NCBI RefSeq assembly: GCF_030053155.1
Contig: NZ_CP125640.1
Location: 682,001-746,000, forward strand
DNA from: Rhizobium sp. BT03
GTDB lineage: Bacteria; Pseudomonadota; Alphaproteobacteria; Rhizobiales; Rhizobiaceae
Direction: 5' to 3'
DNA: 64,000 nt
Position numbers and translations under genes: made by a program. Positions 26,547 to 34,380 of this stretch are shown one piece after another (the stretch's first letter is position 1; the number at the start of each line of letters is the position of its first letter). The notes under the pieces were generated by a model, which saw nothing but the letters and a program-made list of their open reading frames with translations, was not told where the DNA came from and did no database searches.

Positions 26547-27044
26547 ATGGCGATGACGGTGCTGACGATCGAGGAAATGGCCGAGACGCTTGCCCCACGG
26601 CAGGCCATTGCCGGCCTCGATCTCGGCACCAAGACGATCGGGCTTTCGATGTCCGATCTCGGGCGGCGTTTCGCCACGCCCCGCCCGGTGATCCGGCGCG
26701 TCAAGTTCACCATCGATGCGCAGGCGCTCATGGATTTTGCACAATCGGAAAAGGTCGCGGGTTTCGTCATCGGTCTGCCGATGAACATGGACGGATCGGC
26801 AGGTCCGCGGGTGCAGGCGACGCGCGCCTTCGTGCGCAACATGGAGCAGAAGACGGCGCTGCCCTTTGTCTACTGGGACGAGCGGTTATCGACGGTGGCG
26901 GCTGAACGGACGCTGCTCGAAATGGACGTCTCGCGCGCCAAACGGGCCGAACGGATCGATTCGGCCGCCGCGAGCTTCATCCTTCAAGGCGCGCTCGACA
27001 GGCTTTCCTTGCTGGCGAGATCCGATGGAGACGAATTCAGCTGA
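26547..27044 (+). CDS. ruvX: Putative Holliday junction resolvase / pre-16S rRNA nuclease YqgF
   Basis: 165 residues of the RNase H-like YqgF family. The acidic active-site residues lie in [16 protein letters not shown] (Asp near 24), VGLPMN-type strand [34 protein letters not shown] and [17 protein letters not shown]. coli YqgF matures the 5' end of 16S rRNA and is the likely function here. The N-terminus is about 15 residues longer than usual, but ATG 26547 has a GGGA site. Its last 61 bp overlap, tail to tail, the 3' end of the membrane-protein gene on the other strand. Confidence 0.94.
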   Translation: MAMTVLTIEEMAETLAPRQAIAGLDLGTKTIGLSMSDLGRRFATPRPVIRRVKFTIDAQALMDFAQSEKVAGFVIGLPMNMDGSAGPRVQATRAFVRNMEQKTALPFVYWDERLSTVAAERTLLEMDVSRAKRAERIDSAAASFILQGALDRLSLLARSDGDEFS

Positions 27045-27313
27045 CGCGCCTTCCACCAGGCGACGATCGACCTGCGTTTCCGGAAGCCCATGATGGCGAA
27101 GACGACGAGACTGTCGACGGCGATCGTGCGGGCAACGAGCGGCGGGATACTCTCCGGCGGAATGCCGAGCGCCTCGCCATACAGCTGGAACGTCAGGTCA
27201 TGCACCTGCCGCGACAGCATGAAGATGCCGAAGTTCATGTCGTAATAAGAGAGCCAATACCATCCACCCAGAAAGACGATGGGGCCGGCCCAGAAGATCA
27301 GAAACCACTTCAT
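26984..27313 (-). CDS. Small membrane protein, unknown function (overlaps ruvX 3' end)
   Basis: 109 residues: hydrophobic N-terminus ([20 protein letters not shown]), an amphipathic middle ([25 protein letters not shown]), and a second hydrophobic segment ([21 protein letters not shown]) followed by a basic tail. Found in other Rhizobium genomes at this locus as a hypothetical protein, which argues for a real gene. Its start overlaps the stop of the upstream gene (ATGA), indicating translational coupling. Confidence 0.72.
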   Translation of the reverse strand: MKWFLIFWAGPIVFLGGWYWLSYYDMNFGIFMLSRQVHDLTFQLYGEALGIPPESIPPLVARTIAVDSLVVFAIMGFRKRRSIVAWWKARQLNSSPSDLASKESLSSAP

Positions 27314-27510
27314 GCGGCCTCACCTCCATGCTTGCGCGCGACGGGCAGATCGAGGGAAACCAACCAGGTCGACAATGCCATGATGCACAGCACCAGCGTC
27401 GGAATTGCGATATCCAGCGCCAGGACTGCGAAGAACATCATCGCCGTCAAAAGAAAGGCGGCTTTGGCGATCCTGGTTCCCATGGATGTCAACTCGGGGG
27501 CTCTACTCAT
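27310..27510 (-). CDS. Small membrane protein, unknown function
   Basis: 66 residues from the ATG at 27510 (MSRAPELTSMGTRIAKAAF); an in-frame GTG at 27531 would add seven residues. Two hydrophobic segments (AAFLLTAMMFFAVLALDIAI and TLVLCIMALSTWLVSL). It overlaps the next gene by the ATGA at 27310-27313, so the two form a two-gene operon. No recognised domain. Confidence 0.65.
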   Translation of the reverse strand: MSRAPELTSMGTRIAKAAFLLTAMMFFAVLALDIAIPTLVLCIMALSTWLVSLDLPVARKHGGEAA

Positions 27511-27614
27511 TCCATCTCTGCTCTCCTCCACACTGTCGGGTTAACCGAGGCCAGGCAACGTAAACCATTCGTTAAGGTTAACGCCGCGGCCGCCCCCTGT
27601 GGATAAGGCAGGTA

Positions 27615-28367
27615 TCAGCCGTAGACGCCGCGCACGATGCGCTTCAGCGCCGTCGCCGCCTTCTCCCAGTCCCTAGGCGTCTTCAGCGACAGACCGGCGC
27701 ATTGTTCGCCGCTTGCGGCGGCAAGCACGAGGTGCTGGATCGCCGCGATGATAACGGCGTTGACGGCCGCCGAATCCACGCCCTTCGGGGGCGTCAGCGA
27801 GCCGCGCATGCGCTCCAGCCAGAGAGCCAGAGCCTTCGAACGCGCTTGGGAAAGCCGCCTCACCTGCTCGGTATTCTCAGATATCTCCCAGGCGAGGATG
27901 CGGCGCATCAGCGGATCATTCCTCAAGGCGTCCAGGAGGAGAAGCGCCAGCCGCTCCATCAGGTCGCCATAGGTGAGCAGGAACATGCCGCCGGCATCTT
28001 CCGGGATGCGATCCCTCACCCATGTGCCGAGATCGGCGCCGATCGCCTCGACCAGACCGTCAAGACCGCCGTAATAACGATAGATCAGCTGCTTGTCGCA
28101 ACCGGCGCGGCGGGCGACCGCATTGATACCGAAATTCTGGAAGCCCTCCTCGGCCAGCAGGCCCTTGGCGGCAACCAGGATGGCGCGCTCGGTGGCGCCG
28201 CGATCACGCACACGCCGCTCCGGCTCGCCGCCGGCCTCAGGCAAATTTTCAAGTTTCACCGCTTCGTCAAGCACGAACGACCCTTCCCCGCTGTCACCAA
28301 TCGGTGAGTAGCGGGGAGGTTTCACGCAATCAATCCTATCCTCTTGAGAAGATTGTGGATATTCCAT
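27615..28367 (-). CDS. TetR-family transcriptional regulator
   Basis: 250 residues. A TetR DNA-binding domain starts near residue 60 (ATERAILVAAKGLLAEEGFQ, then GINAVARRAGCDKQLIYRYYGG with the recognition helix), followed by a helical ligand-binding domain. The first 55 residues are an extension without homology to TetR; a GTG at about residue 15 (VKPPRYSPIGDSGEG) is an alternative start. Neither neighbour is an obvious target: downstream lie two small membrane proteins, upstream map. The ligand is unknown. Confidence 0.87.
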   Translation of the reverse strand: MEYPQSSQEDRIDCVKPPRYSPIGDSGEGSFVLDEAVKLENLPEAGGEPERRVRDRGATERAILVAAKGLLAEEGFQNFGINAVARRAGCDKQLIYRYYGGLDGLVEAIGADLGTWVRDRIPEDAGGMFLLTYGDLMERLALLLLDALRNDPLMRRILAWEISENTEQVRRLSQARSKALALWLERMRGSLTPPKGVDSAAVNAVIIAAIQHLVLAAASGEQCAGLSLKTPRDWEKAATALKRIVRGVYG

Positions 28368-28522
28368 CCTGTCCGAGGATTTGACGGTGAGCCGATGCGG
28401 GAGGCTGCCCGCTATGCGATTAGGATCTGCTGAGAAATCTCGTCCCGACGGTTGATCGCGATGGACGAACCCGGCATAGCTACATTATGAACAATTCTAA
28501 TATTCTCCGCTAAGGCCCTGCA

Positions 28523-29359
28523 ATGGTGAACTATATCGAAGCCTCTTCCGCGCCCTCGAAGAATACGGGCGCCATCCGGCTTTACGACGCGCAAGCATTC
28601 GAAGGCATGCGCAGGGCATGCCAGCTGACGGCGCGCTGCCTCGATGCGCTGGCCGACATCGTCAAGCCGGGGCTGGTGACCGATGACATCGACCGGTTCG
28701 TCTTCGATTTCGGCATGGATCACGGCGCCCACCCGGCAACGCTAAATTATCGCGGCTACACCAAATCGACCTGCACCTCGATCAACCACGTTGTCTGCCA
28801 CGGCATTCCGAACGACAAGCCGCTGCGTGAGGGCGATATCGTCAATATCGACGTCACCTTCGTGCTCGACGGCTGGCACGGCGATTCCAGCCGGATGTAT
28901 CCGGTGGGAACGATCAAGCGCGCCGCCGAGCGACTGCTCGAGGTCACCTATGAATCGCTGATGCGCGGCATTTCCGCCGTCAGGCCCGGCGCCCGCACCG
29001 GCGCAATCGGCGAGGCGATCCAGACCTATGCCGAGGCCGAGCGTTGTTCGGTGGTGCGCGATTTCTGCGGCCACGGCGTCGGCCGGCTGTTCCACGATTC
29101 CCCGAATATCCTGCATTACGGCCGTGCCAATGAAGGGCCGGAACTGCGCGAAGGCATGATCTTCACCATCGAGCCGATGATCAATCTCGGCCGGCCGCAT
29201 GTGAAGGTGCTGGCCGACGGCTGGACGGCGGTTACCCGCGACCGGTCGCTTTCGGCGCAGTACGAACACACCATCGGCGTCACCTCCGACGGCTGCGAAA
29301 TCTTTACCCTGTCGCCTGGCGGGCTCGACCGCCCGGGCCTGCCATCGTTTGCCGGGTGA
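28523..29359 (+). CDS. map: Methionine aminopeptidase type I
   Basis: 278 residues. It removes the N-terminal Met from nascent proteins. The dinuclear metal site is visible: Asp in [20 protein letters not shown] (two Asp), His in [15 protein letters not shown], Glu in [10 protein letters not shown] and Glu in [11 protein letters not shown]. The catalytic His of the substrate pocket is in [11 protein letters not shown]. An AAGG site precedes the start. The radC ATG lies 7 bp after its stop, so map and radC are probably co-transcribed. Confidence 0.96.
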   Translation: MVNYIEASSAPSKNTGAIRLYDAQAFEGMRRACQLTARCLDALADIVKPGLVTDDIDRFVFDFGMDHGAHPATLNYRGYTKSTCTSINHVVCHGIPNDKPLREGDIVNIDVTFVLDGWHGDSSRMYPVGTIKRAAERLLEVTYESLMRGISAVRPGARTGAIGEAIQTYAEAERCSVVRDFCGHGVGRLFHDSPNILHYGRANEGPELREGMIFTIEPMINLGRPHVKVLADGWTAVTRDRSLSAQYEHTIGVTSDGCEIFTLSPGGLDRPGLPSFAG

Positions 29360-29366
29360 CGATCCG

Positions 29367-30194
29367 ATGGCGAAGAGGCCGGTTGCGACATCTTCCGACG
29401 ACGAGCTGCCTTTTGAGATCGAAGAGCCTGTTGCCGCCGACGAACGCTCGTTCTTCGGCGGACAGCCGCAAAAACCGGCCGCGCCGAACGCCAAGGCCGC
29501 CCTGCCCGCTTCGCTCGCCGCTCAGGAGCATTATCACGGCCATCGCGAGCGGCTGCGTGACCGCTTCCGCGAACAGGGCGACACCGCCCTTGCCGACTAC
29601 GAAATCCTCGAACTCCTGCTTTTCCGCCTGATCCCGCGGCGCGACACCAAGCCGATCGCCAAGGCGCTGATCGAACGGTTCGGCTCGCTCTCCGGCGTCT
29701 TCGGCGCGCCTGCGGCACTGCTGACGGAGGTGAAGGGTGTCGGCGAAGCCGTGGCGCTCGACCTGAAGCTGATCTCGACCGTGGCGCAGCGGACCCTGAA
29801 GAGCGAGCTCAGGAACAAGCAGGTGCTCTCCTCCTGGTCGTCGGTGATCCAGTATTGCCATGCCGCCATGGCCCACGAGACCCGCGAACAATTTCGCATC
29901 CTCTTCCTCGACAAGCGCAACGTGCTGATCGCCGATGAGGTGCAGGGCCGCGGCACGGTCGACCACACGCCGGTCTATCCGCGCGAGGTGGTCAAACGCG
30001 CGCTCGAGCTTTCGGCAACGGCGATGATCCTCGTCCACAACCACCCCTCCGGCGATCCGACGCCCTCGCGCGCCGACATCGACATGACCAAGGTGATCAT
30101 CGACGCGGCCAAGGCGCTCGACATTACCGTCCACGACCACGTCATCATCGGCAAGGACGGCCATGTCAGCCTGAAGGGGCTGAAGCTGATCTGA
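29367..30194 (+). CDS. radC: RadC-family JAB1/MPN domain protein (intact copy)
   Basis: 275 residues from the ATG at 29367 ([17 protein letters not shown]). A helix-hairpin-helix region ([43 protein letters not shown]) is followed by the RadC JAMM metalloprotease-like domain with [14 protein letters not shown] near the C-terminus. The true biochemical role of RadC is unsettled. Its 3' third is present again in pieces at 31675-31850 and 37164-37275, so this copy is the left border of the accessory region. Confidence 0.95.
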   Translation: MAKRPVATSSDDELPFEIEEPVAADERSFFGGQPQKPAAPNAKAALPASLAAQEHYHGHRERLRDRFREQGDTALADYEILELLLFRLIPRRDTKPIAKALIERFGSLSGVFGAPAALLTEVKGVGEAVALDLKLISTVAQRTLKSELRNKQVLSSWSSVIQYCHAAMAHETREQFRILFLDKRNVLIADEVQGRGTVDHTPVYPREVVKRALELSATAMILVHNHPSGDPTPSRADIDMTKVIIDAAKALDITVHDHVIIGKDGHVSLKGLKLI

Positions 30195-30210
30195 AAGCAC
30201 AGGGCCGGCG
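30099..30210 (+). repeat. Left copy of radC 3'-end direct repeat
   Basis: The last about 95 bp of radC and about 15 bp beyond recur, with several mismatches, at 37164-37275. The best-conserved core is GGCCATGTCAGCCTGAAGGG through the stop and AAGCACAGG. Everything between the two copies appears to be accessory, so the pair may mark an integration target or a duplication border. Confidence 0.7.
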
Positions 30211-30258
30211 GAAGCGGCAGTCGAATCGACGGATTGGATTTTGAGGGAAATGGGCGCG

Positions 30259-30960
30259 CTATTGTCCAGTAACGATCGGAATACGAGGATCATCCTTGCT
30301 GCCCTGGAGGCGGCTTGCCAACGCAACAGTCAAAGCCTGGGCTAGGCACATCGGAGCAGCAAGAGAGCGCGAGAACGTGTATTCATGCTCCGGGACAGGG
30401 AAGAGAACCGTCGCAGACTTGGCTAAAGGTGAAAGTGTGCTATCGGAAATGGCGACGATAGAAATGCCCCGGGCGGCCGCATCTTCCACCACGTTCACAA
30501 CTTCAGTCGCATAGAAACGAAACGATACGGCAAAGAGGAGATCCGTATCCTTCATCGTACGCCCCATATATGTGGCAAGCCCACCACCTGGGTCGAGAAG
30601 AACACATCGCTTTCCAAGCATGGTAAGAACGTACCGCAGCAGTTCAACCACTGGCGCTGAACGCAGCTGACCGATTAAGAAGATTGTCTCGCTTTTTTCC
30701 AGAAGGTCGACCGCTGTGGCCAAGTCCTCACCGGAAATTTGCGCAAGAATGTCCTGTAAGGACGCTATATCCCTCACCACGAGGTCGCGAAGGAATCCCG
30801 CCTCGCTTCTATCCGTCCGCGCACCGAGCTCCGTCTCCAATGCCTTCTTTCGCGCTTCGAAACCAGGAGCGGCGGTGGAGAGCCGGCGCTGAAACAAGCC
30901 TTGCAGATCCTTGAAGCCCTCATAGCCGAGGTACTGGGCGAAACGGACGAAGCTGGAGGC
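30259..30960 (-). pseudogene. RpiR-family regulator, C-terminal part (SIS domain), fused to permease fragment
   Basis: The minus strand from 30960 reads SSFVRFAQYLGYEGFKDLQ, which is the second half of an RpiR helix-turn-helix, and continues into a complete SIS sugar-phosphate-binding domain (IFLIGQLRSAPVVELLRYVL, then FAVSFRFYATEVVNVVEDAA and GISIVAISDSTLSPLAKSA). The N-terminal half of the same regulator lies on the opposite strand at 31496-31667. Here the frame instead runs in from an ABC permease fragment, giving an uninterrupted 294-codon chimera. It cannot be a normal regulator because helix 1-2 of the HTH is absent. Confidence 0.8.
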
Positions 30961-31204
30961 GCCCCCGCACAGGCTCACGCCACCGATGACCGCCGCCGCG
31001 ATTGATTCCAGCAACAGTGTTCCACCGCTGACGCCGCCGTCAGAGAAGACACCGACGCCGAGAGTTCTCGACGATGCAACGATCCCAGCAATTGCCGCAA
31101 TACCGCCGGCGATTGCAAAGGCAGCCATGCGAATGAGTGGCACGTTGATGCCGGCTCGGCGTGCCGCTTCGTCATTATTTCCAACCGCATATAGATAAAG
31201 GCCG
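30961..31204 (-). pseudogene. ABC sugar permease fragment (RbsC-type), middle part
   Basis: Reads GLYLYAVGNNDEAARRAGINV, then RMAAFAIAGGIAAIAGIVAS and SIAAAVIGGVSLCGG. These are the conserved cytoplasmic loop and following membrane segments of ribose/xylose-type permeases (BPD_transp_2). In an intact permease this piece is followed by the GALVIG segment, but here it is preceded by it and is fused in frame, through Cys-Gly-Gly-Ala, to the RpiR/SIS fragment. The order shows rearrangement rather than simple decay. Confidence 0.78.
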
Positions 31205-31268
31205 AATCGAGTTTCGCGCCCATGAGATTAAGGCCGTTTTGGACCGTGCCGATGACCAGGGCTCCCAA
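31205..31268 (-). pseudogene. ABC sugar permease fragment, transposed segment
   Basis: Reads GALVIGTVQNGLNLMGAKLD on the minus strand. This is the segment that in RbsC-like permeases comes after the GGxSLxGG motif, yet here it lies upstream of that motif. It directly abuts the GLYLYAVGNN piece with a frame change. Confidence 0.7.
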
Positions 31269-31279
31269 GAGCGCTGCGT

Positions 31280-31390
31280 GGATAGCGCGTGGAGAACGAA
31301 GTTCGTCTGATCGTCACCGGGCTTCTGCTGGTCCTCGCCGTTTCCATAGACATGATCATTGAAAAGCTGACGGGACAACAGTCCTTTTGA
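31280..31390 (+). pseudogene. ABC sugar permease C-terminal fragment (opposite strand)
   Basis: The plus strand reads VENEVRLIVTGLLLVLAVSIDMI and ends EKLTGQQSF with a stop at 31388-31390. The pattern VxxIVTGLLLxLAVxxD is the last membrane segment of RbsC-type permeases. The rest of the permease is on the minus strand just to the left, so an inversion separates the parts. A GC hairpin follows at 31398-31418. Confidence 0.7.
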
Positions 31391-31397
31391 GGGTTGC

Positions 31398-31418
31398 GGG
31401 CGGCTCCGGTAGCCGCCC
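31398..31418 (+). other. Hairpin after permease C-terminus
   Basis: GGGCGGCT (31398-31405) and AGCCGCCC (31411-31418) with a CCGGT loop; no T-run. It probably was the intercistronic structure between the permease and the RpiR gene. Confidence 0.5.
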
Positions 31419-31495
31419 GGCAAGGCAGATCGATTTGACATTGCCAATCTTTTGCTGTTCAGCGCATGATGCAATGAGATTTGCAGGTTTAGGAA

Positions 31496-31667
31496 ATGGC
31501 GAAGATCGAACCACCGCGAGATTACGAGGAATTCATTCGTCTGGTCCATGACCGCCACGGCGACATGAGCAAACCTATCAGAAAATCTCAGTCTATCTTA
31601 CCCAGAGCCGAATGATGTGGCAGTCCTCTCTGTCAATGCGATCGTGAAGCGCTGTGGCATTCACGGC
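31496..31667 (+). pseudogene. RpiR-family regulator, N-terminal part, frameshifted
   Basis: From the ATG at 31496 the plus strand reads MAKIEPPRDYEEFIRLVHDR and HGDMSK, then loses frame. Allowing one missing base after AAA (about 31576) and one in AGCCGAAT (about 31607), it continues as [20 protein letters not shown] and [11 protein letters not shown], the standard RpiR N-terminus up to the turn of the HTH. At 31667 it stops matching and runs into a radC fragment. The matching C-terminal half (SSFVRFAQ onward) is at 30960 on the other strand. Confidence 0.8.
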
Positions 31668-31674
31668 ATTGAGG

Positions 31675-31850
31675 ACGAGACCCGCGAACAATTCCGCATC
31701 CTCTTCCTCGACAAGCGCAATGTGCTGATCGCCGACGAGGTGCAGGGCCGCGGCACGGTCGACCATACGCCGGTCTATCCGCGCGAAGTGGTCAAGCGCG
31801 CGCTCGAGCTTTCGGCAACGGCAATCATCCTCGTACGTAACCACCCTACC
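31675..31850 (+). repeat. Internal radC fragment (about 94% identical to 29875-30050)
   Basis: A 172-176-bp segment aligns without gaps at a fixed 1800-bp offset to the intact radC. About 11 differences are visible, most at third codon positions, and they cluster at the right end where the JAMM motif (HNHPSGDP) becomes RNHPTPAQ. The silent pattern suggests descent from another strain's radC allele rather than a recent copy of the neighbour. Confidence 0.85.
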
Positions 31851-32013
31851 CCTGCGCAGCAAGGGCTTGAGGTGGTGAGTTCAGCTTCTCTTCGGGTCAT
31901 TCCCAATGTTCTGCATCTGTTCCTTATAAGTCAATGGGTGCCTGTTGATAATCAGCGGGCGTGTCCCCACCTCAGCTTGGTTAATAAACTAAGCTATATT
32001 GAAGGTAGTAAAA

Positions 32014-32217
32014 ATGCAGACCACACATACTGATATCGTCGCCGAATTCATCGCAGCCTACGACCTGAAGCCAGGATACGCAGTCCCCCAAAAAGGGCGA
32101 CTGGCGTTCTCCATCAAGTACGGCATCAACTACGACGACCTCACCCGGCGTCTGGAGGATGCCGTTCAGCAAGGAAGGCTCATCAAGAAGGGCGTAGGCA
32201 GCTATTTCGTCCAATAA
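32014..32217 (+). CDS. Small hypothetical protein
   Basis: 67 residues from the ATG at 32014 ([20 protein letters not shown]), preceded by GAAGG at good distance. The sequence continues [20 protein letters not shown] and [20 protein letters not shown], and reads like a small winged-helix or LEM-type fold: it ends GVGSYFVQ. I do not recognise the family. It is the first intact-looking gene right of the radC fragment and lies tail to tail with the next gene. Confidence 0.6.
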   Translation: MQTTHTDIVAEFIAAYDLKPGYAVPQKGRLAFSIKYGINYDDLTRRLEDAVQQGRLIKKGVGSYFVQ

Positions 32218-32253
32218 GTGATCTGCTGCGCAGCGTCTGCCGGCGTTGCGCAG

Positions 32254-32649
32254 CTACCACCTCACTAGCGCTTGCCAACGCCTCAACACGTTGTCACCCA
32301 TGAACAGCTTCACGTCGGCCAGCACCTGCGCAAAGCTCGGCTCCTTGTCGCTGTTCCGGCGCCACCAGCCTAAAGCCCGTTTGATGGCGTACAGCGGGTA
32401 GCCTTCCAGATCCTCGCACCAGCCGTTGACCTTGGCCTGCATCAGGCGCGGGTCATGGCGGAGGCCGAACGGGAACAGGGCAAGGAACTTGGCGACCTCG
32501 ACCGCCAGCTCGGCACCCTTCTCACGGGCAGGCTGGAGAATCTGCTCAAGCACCGCCACCTCCCTAGAAAGGCAGATCGCTTCCTCCTGCGTCAAAGTCG
32601 GCTTGGCCGATGGCCTGCCGTTCCACAGATACCTATCATCTTGGGGCAT
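32254..32649 (-). CDS. Phage/plasmid-type hypothetical protein
   Basis: 131 residues from the ATG at 32649 (MPQDDRYLWNGRPSAKPTL). A helical protein with AVEVAKFLALFPFGLRHDPR, NGWCEDLEGYPLYAIKRALG and WWRRNSDKEPSFAQVLADVK. This pattern (AKxxxWCEDLEGYPLYAIxxA, then PSFAxxLADV) recurs in proteins carried by rhizobial prophages and plasmids, with no assigned function. Its 5' end abuts the integrase remnant, so the gene may be truncated at the N-terminus. Confidence 0.6.
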   Translation of the reverse strand: MPQDDRYLWNGRPSAKPTLTQEEAICLSREVAVLEQILQPAREKGAELAVEVAKFLALFPFGLRHDPRLMQAKVNGWCEDLEGYPLYAIKRALGWWRRNSDKEPSFAQVLADVKLFMGDNVLRRWQALVRW

Positions 32650-32654
32650 GGCCG

Positions 32655-33168
32655 CGAGGATGGGCACCGCCTGCCGACCCGGTGCTGCCCGCGAGTTGAG
32701 CAAAGAGCAGATCGATTTCGAAAACGGACTTGTCTACCTGAATAGGAAAGGCAGGCGGCAGACCGGCAAATATCGCCCGACGATCAAACTGCCGCCTACG
32801 ATAGTCGCACGCTTCCGTGACCGACCAGATGGCGTGCTGGTGCATTGGCGGGGGCAGGCGACGGAGAAGAACGAACGGCTTATGCGGATCGCGCGAAAGC
32901 GGGCCGGGCTGGGCGAGGACGTGAACCTGTATTCCATCAACCACTTCTGCGCCCGCTGGATGCGGCAGAATGGCGTTGATCCATGGTCATGTGCCGCTCA
33001 GCTTGGTCACGGTGCCGGTGGTCGGCGACAGTAACCGAGCGCTATGCCACTGCTGACCCGTTGTACCTCCAAGGGCGTTGTAATGCCCTCGAAACTCTTT
33101 TGCAGGCCGTCCTCGCGCCAATTGCGGGAGAGAGGGCACCAGTCAAGGCACTCCGTTGCCCGTTCTGA
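32655..33168 (+). pseudogene. Tyrosine recombinase (phage integrase) C-terminal remnant
   Basis: The plus strand carries the catalytic half of a tyrosine integrase: GTACRPGAARELSKEQIDFE with the first Arg, KYRPTIKLPPTIVARF, YSINHFCARWMRQNGVDPWS and AAQLGHG. The box that should read R-H-x-x is N-H here, so the second catalytic Arg has become Asn. After AQLGHG the frame shifts; the tail with the nucleophilic Tyr region (VTERYATADPLYL) follows in another frame and stops at 33168. The N-terminal DNA-binding half is missing. Inactive. Confidence 0.8.
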
Positions 33169-33303
33169 TCTTTGTGTTTCTCCTTGGTATCGGCGGCTAT
33201 GTCTTAGGCCCTCCCACCCGAAATTAAATAGGCCAAGGATGCGGGGTTGGGTCCGCACGCTGTTGGATACAACCATTAGGCGAAACAACAAAGTCGGCAA
33301 GAA

Positions 33304-33537
33304 CTATTTCGCGATTGTATCGCGCAGACCCCAAAACAGGTTCCACCAAGGGCTGGCACGCATTTTCTGGCTATTCAGACAGGCTTCGCGGTTCGCGAAG
33401 ACACCGGTGCCGGTCGCGGTATTCCACTCTGCACAGCGGTCCAGCTGGACGGCGTAGTGGTAGTTTTCCAGTCGGATGACCGCGAGGCCCATCCAGACAT
33501 TCAGCAGCAGCGACAGCAGCAATAAGACAGTTCGCAT
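33304..33537 (-). CDS. Small exported or membrane-anchored hypothetical protein
   Basis: 77 residues. The N-terminus MRTVLLLLSLLLNVWMGLAV is a signal sequence or membrane anchor; the rest contains two cysteines (LDRCAEWNTATGTGVFANRE, then ACLNSQKMRASPWWNLFWGL) that could form a disulfide outside the membrane. GGGGA lies well placed upstream. No family recognised. Coding appears real because of the good start site and signal. Confidence 0.6.
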   Translation of the reverse strand: MRTVLLLLSLLLNVWMGLAVIRLENYHYAVQLDRCAEWNTATGTGVFANREACLNSQKMRASPWWNLFWGLRDTIAK

Positions 33538-33697
33538 AATGATTTCCCCTAACGCCGGGCCACCATGGCCGATTCTTGAGGCTACCGCAGCCTATGCGCC
33601 GCTATGCCTCGACGCTCCCTTCTGCATCCTCAAGTATACTTTGACGGATTCACACAACCATCTCATGATTCAGGGCACCCAAACACGGAGCAACATC

Positions 33698-33871
33698 ATG
33701 AGCGTTACACCAAACCAACTTCGGGAGGATATCGAGGACCAGTTTGAATTTCCTGACTTCCCGCCGCGTATGACGGCGAACCGATCCAAGGACTTCAAGC
33801 GTCCTTGCGAGAAATGCGAACTGGCAGAATGCCGCTGCATCGGCTGGAAAGCCTTTGATGTGGTGAATTGA
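33698..33871 (+). CDS. Small cysteine-containing protein, unknown
   Basis: 57 residues from the ATG at 33698, with GGAG seven bases upstream. Sequence MSVTPNQLREDIEDQFEFPD, then FPPRMTANRSKDFKRPCEKC and ELAECRCIGWKAFDVVN. The four cysteines in CEKCELAECRC could bind a metal, although the spacing is not a standard zinc finger. No family recognised. Confidence 0.5.
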   Translation: MSVTPNQLREDIEDQFEFPDFPPRMTANRSKDFKRPCEKCELAECRCIGWKAFDVVN

Positions 33872-34012
33872 AAGGCGGTGATCCTTCATCTCCTCTTACG
33901 GGGCTGAGGTAAACCGCTCCGGCTTGTGCAAGCTACCACGGCTCCCAAAGCCCGTGACGGCGAACACAGGCGATCATGCGTACGGGCCGCATGTAAATAT
34001 GCCCGCCCAATC

Positions 34013-34043
34013 CCGCCACCGTCCTCCTGTTAGGTGGCGGTTT
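34013..34043 (+). terminator. Hairpin with short T-run
   Basis: CCGCCACC (34013-34020) and GGTGGCGG (34033-34040) enclose a 12-base loop and are followed by TTT. First of two tandem hairpins between the genes at 33698 and 34095. Confidence 0.55.
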
Positions 34044-34046
34044 ACT

Positions 34047-34080
34047 GGCCCTGCACGCGAATGTGCGGGGCCTTTTCTTT
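34047..34080 (+). terminator. Rho-independent terminator
   Basis: GGCCCTGCAC (34047-34056) pairs fully (one G-U) with GTGCGGGGCC (34063-34072) around GCGAAT, followed by TTTTCTTTT. It ends the upstream transcription unit just 15 bp before the next start codon. Confidence 0.85.
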
Positions 34081-34094
34081 TGGAGAAGACAGCG

Positions 34095-34358
34095 ATGATT
34101 ATCGAGCCTTACCCCTCCGGAACGGAAGTACCGGCCTTCTACGACGCGTTCATCGACAAAGAGGGCAACCTCTATGGCATGAACCCGCAGCCATCGGAGC
34201 TACGCGATATAATGCAGGTGGTGATTGCTTATGAGGACGGACGGTTGACGCAGGATCAGAAGGACTGCCTGACTTTTCTCATTAAGATCAACCACGTTAC
34301 GGACATCTTCTTGTTCGAAGGGAAGGAATTCGTCTCCCTGCCCGTTCCGCAGGTCTAA
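34095..34358 (+). CDS. Small acidic hypothetical protein
   Basis: 87 residues. MIIEPYPSGTEVPAFYDAFI, then DKEGNLYGMNPQPSELRDIM and TQDQKDCLTFLIKINHVTDI. Strongly acidic overall, no signal peptide or membrane segment, and no recognised domain. A GGAGAAG site precedes the start, immediately after the terminator at 34047, so the gene needs a promoter inside or upstream of the hairpin region, or is expressed by read-through. A bidirectional terminator follows at once. Small acidic proteins on mobile elements are sometimes DNA mimics or anti-restriction proteins; that is speculation here. Confidence 0.55.
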   Translation: MIIEPYPSGTEVPAFYDAFIDKEGNLYGMNPQPSELRDIMQVVIAYEDGRLTQDQKDCLTFLIKINHVTDIFLFEGKEFVSLPVPQV

Positions 34359-34380
34359 GCCCTCTCCGGAGGGCTTTATT
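34358..34380. terminator. Bidirectional terminator between convergent genes
   Basis: AGCCCTC (34358-34364), loop TCCG, GAGGGCT (34369-34375), then TTATTTTAT on the plus strand. It overlaps the stop of the upstream plus-strand gene and lies at the stop of the minus-strand gene at 34376, so it can serve both. Confidence 0.75.

Noticed and set aside
32254..33168. Possible single fused integrase-like gene
   Set aside because: The left part is coded on the minus strand and the right part on the plus strand; the overlap of frames at 32650 is coincidental.
33044..33457. Plus-strand frame right of the integrase remnant
   Set aside because: Overlaps the antisense of the signal-anchored gene at 33304 and is not related to the integrase frame except by position.
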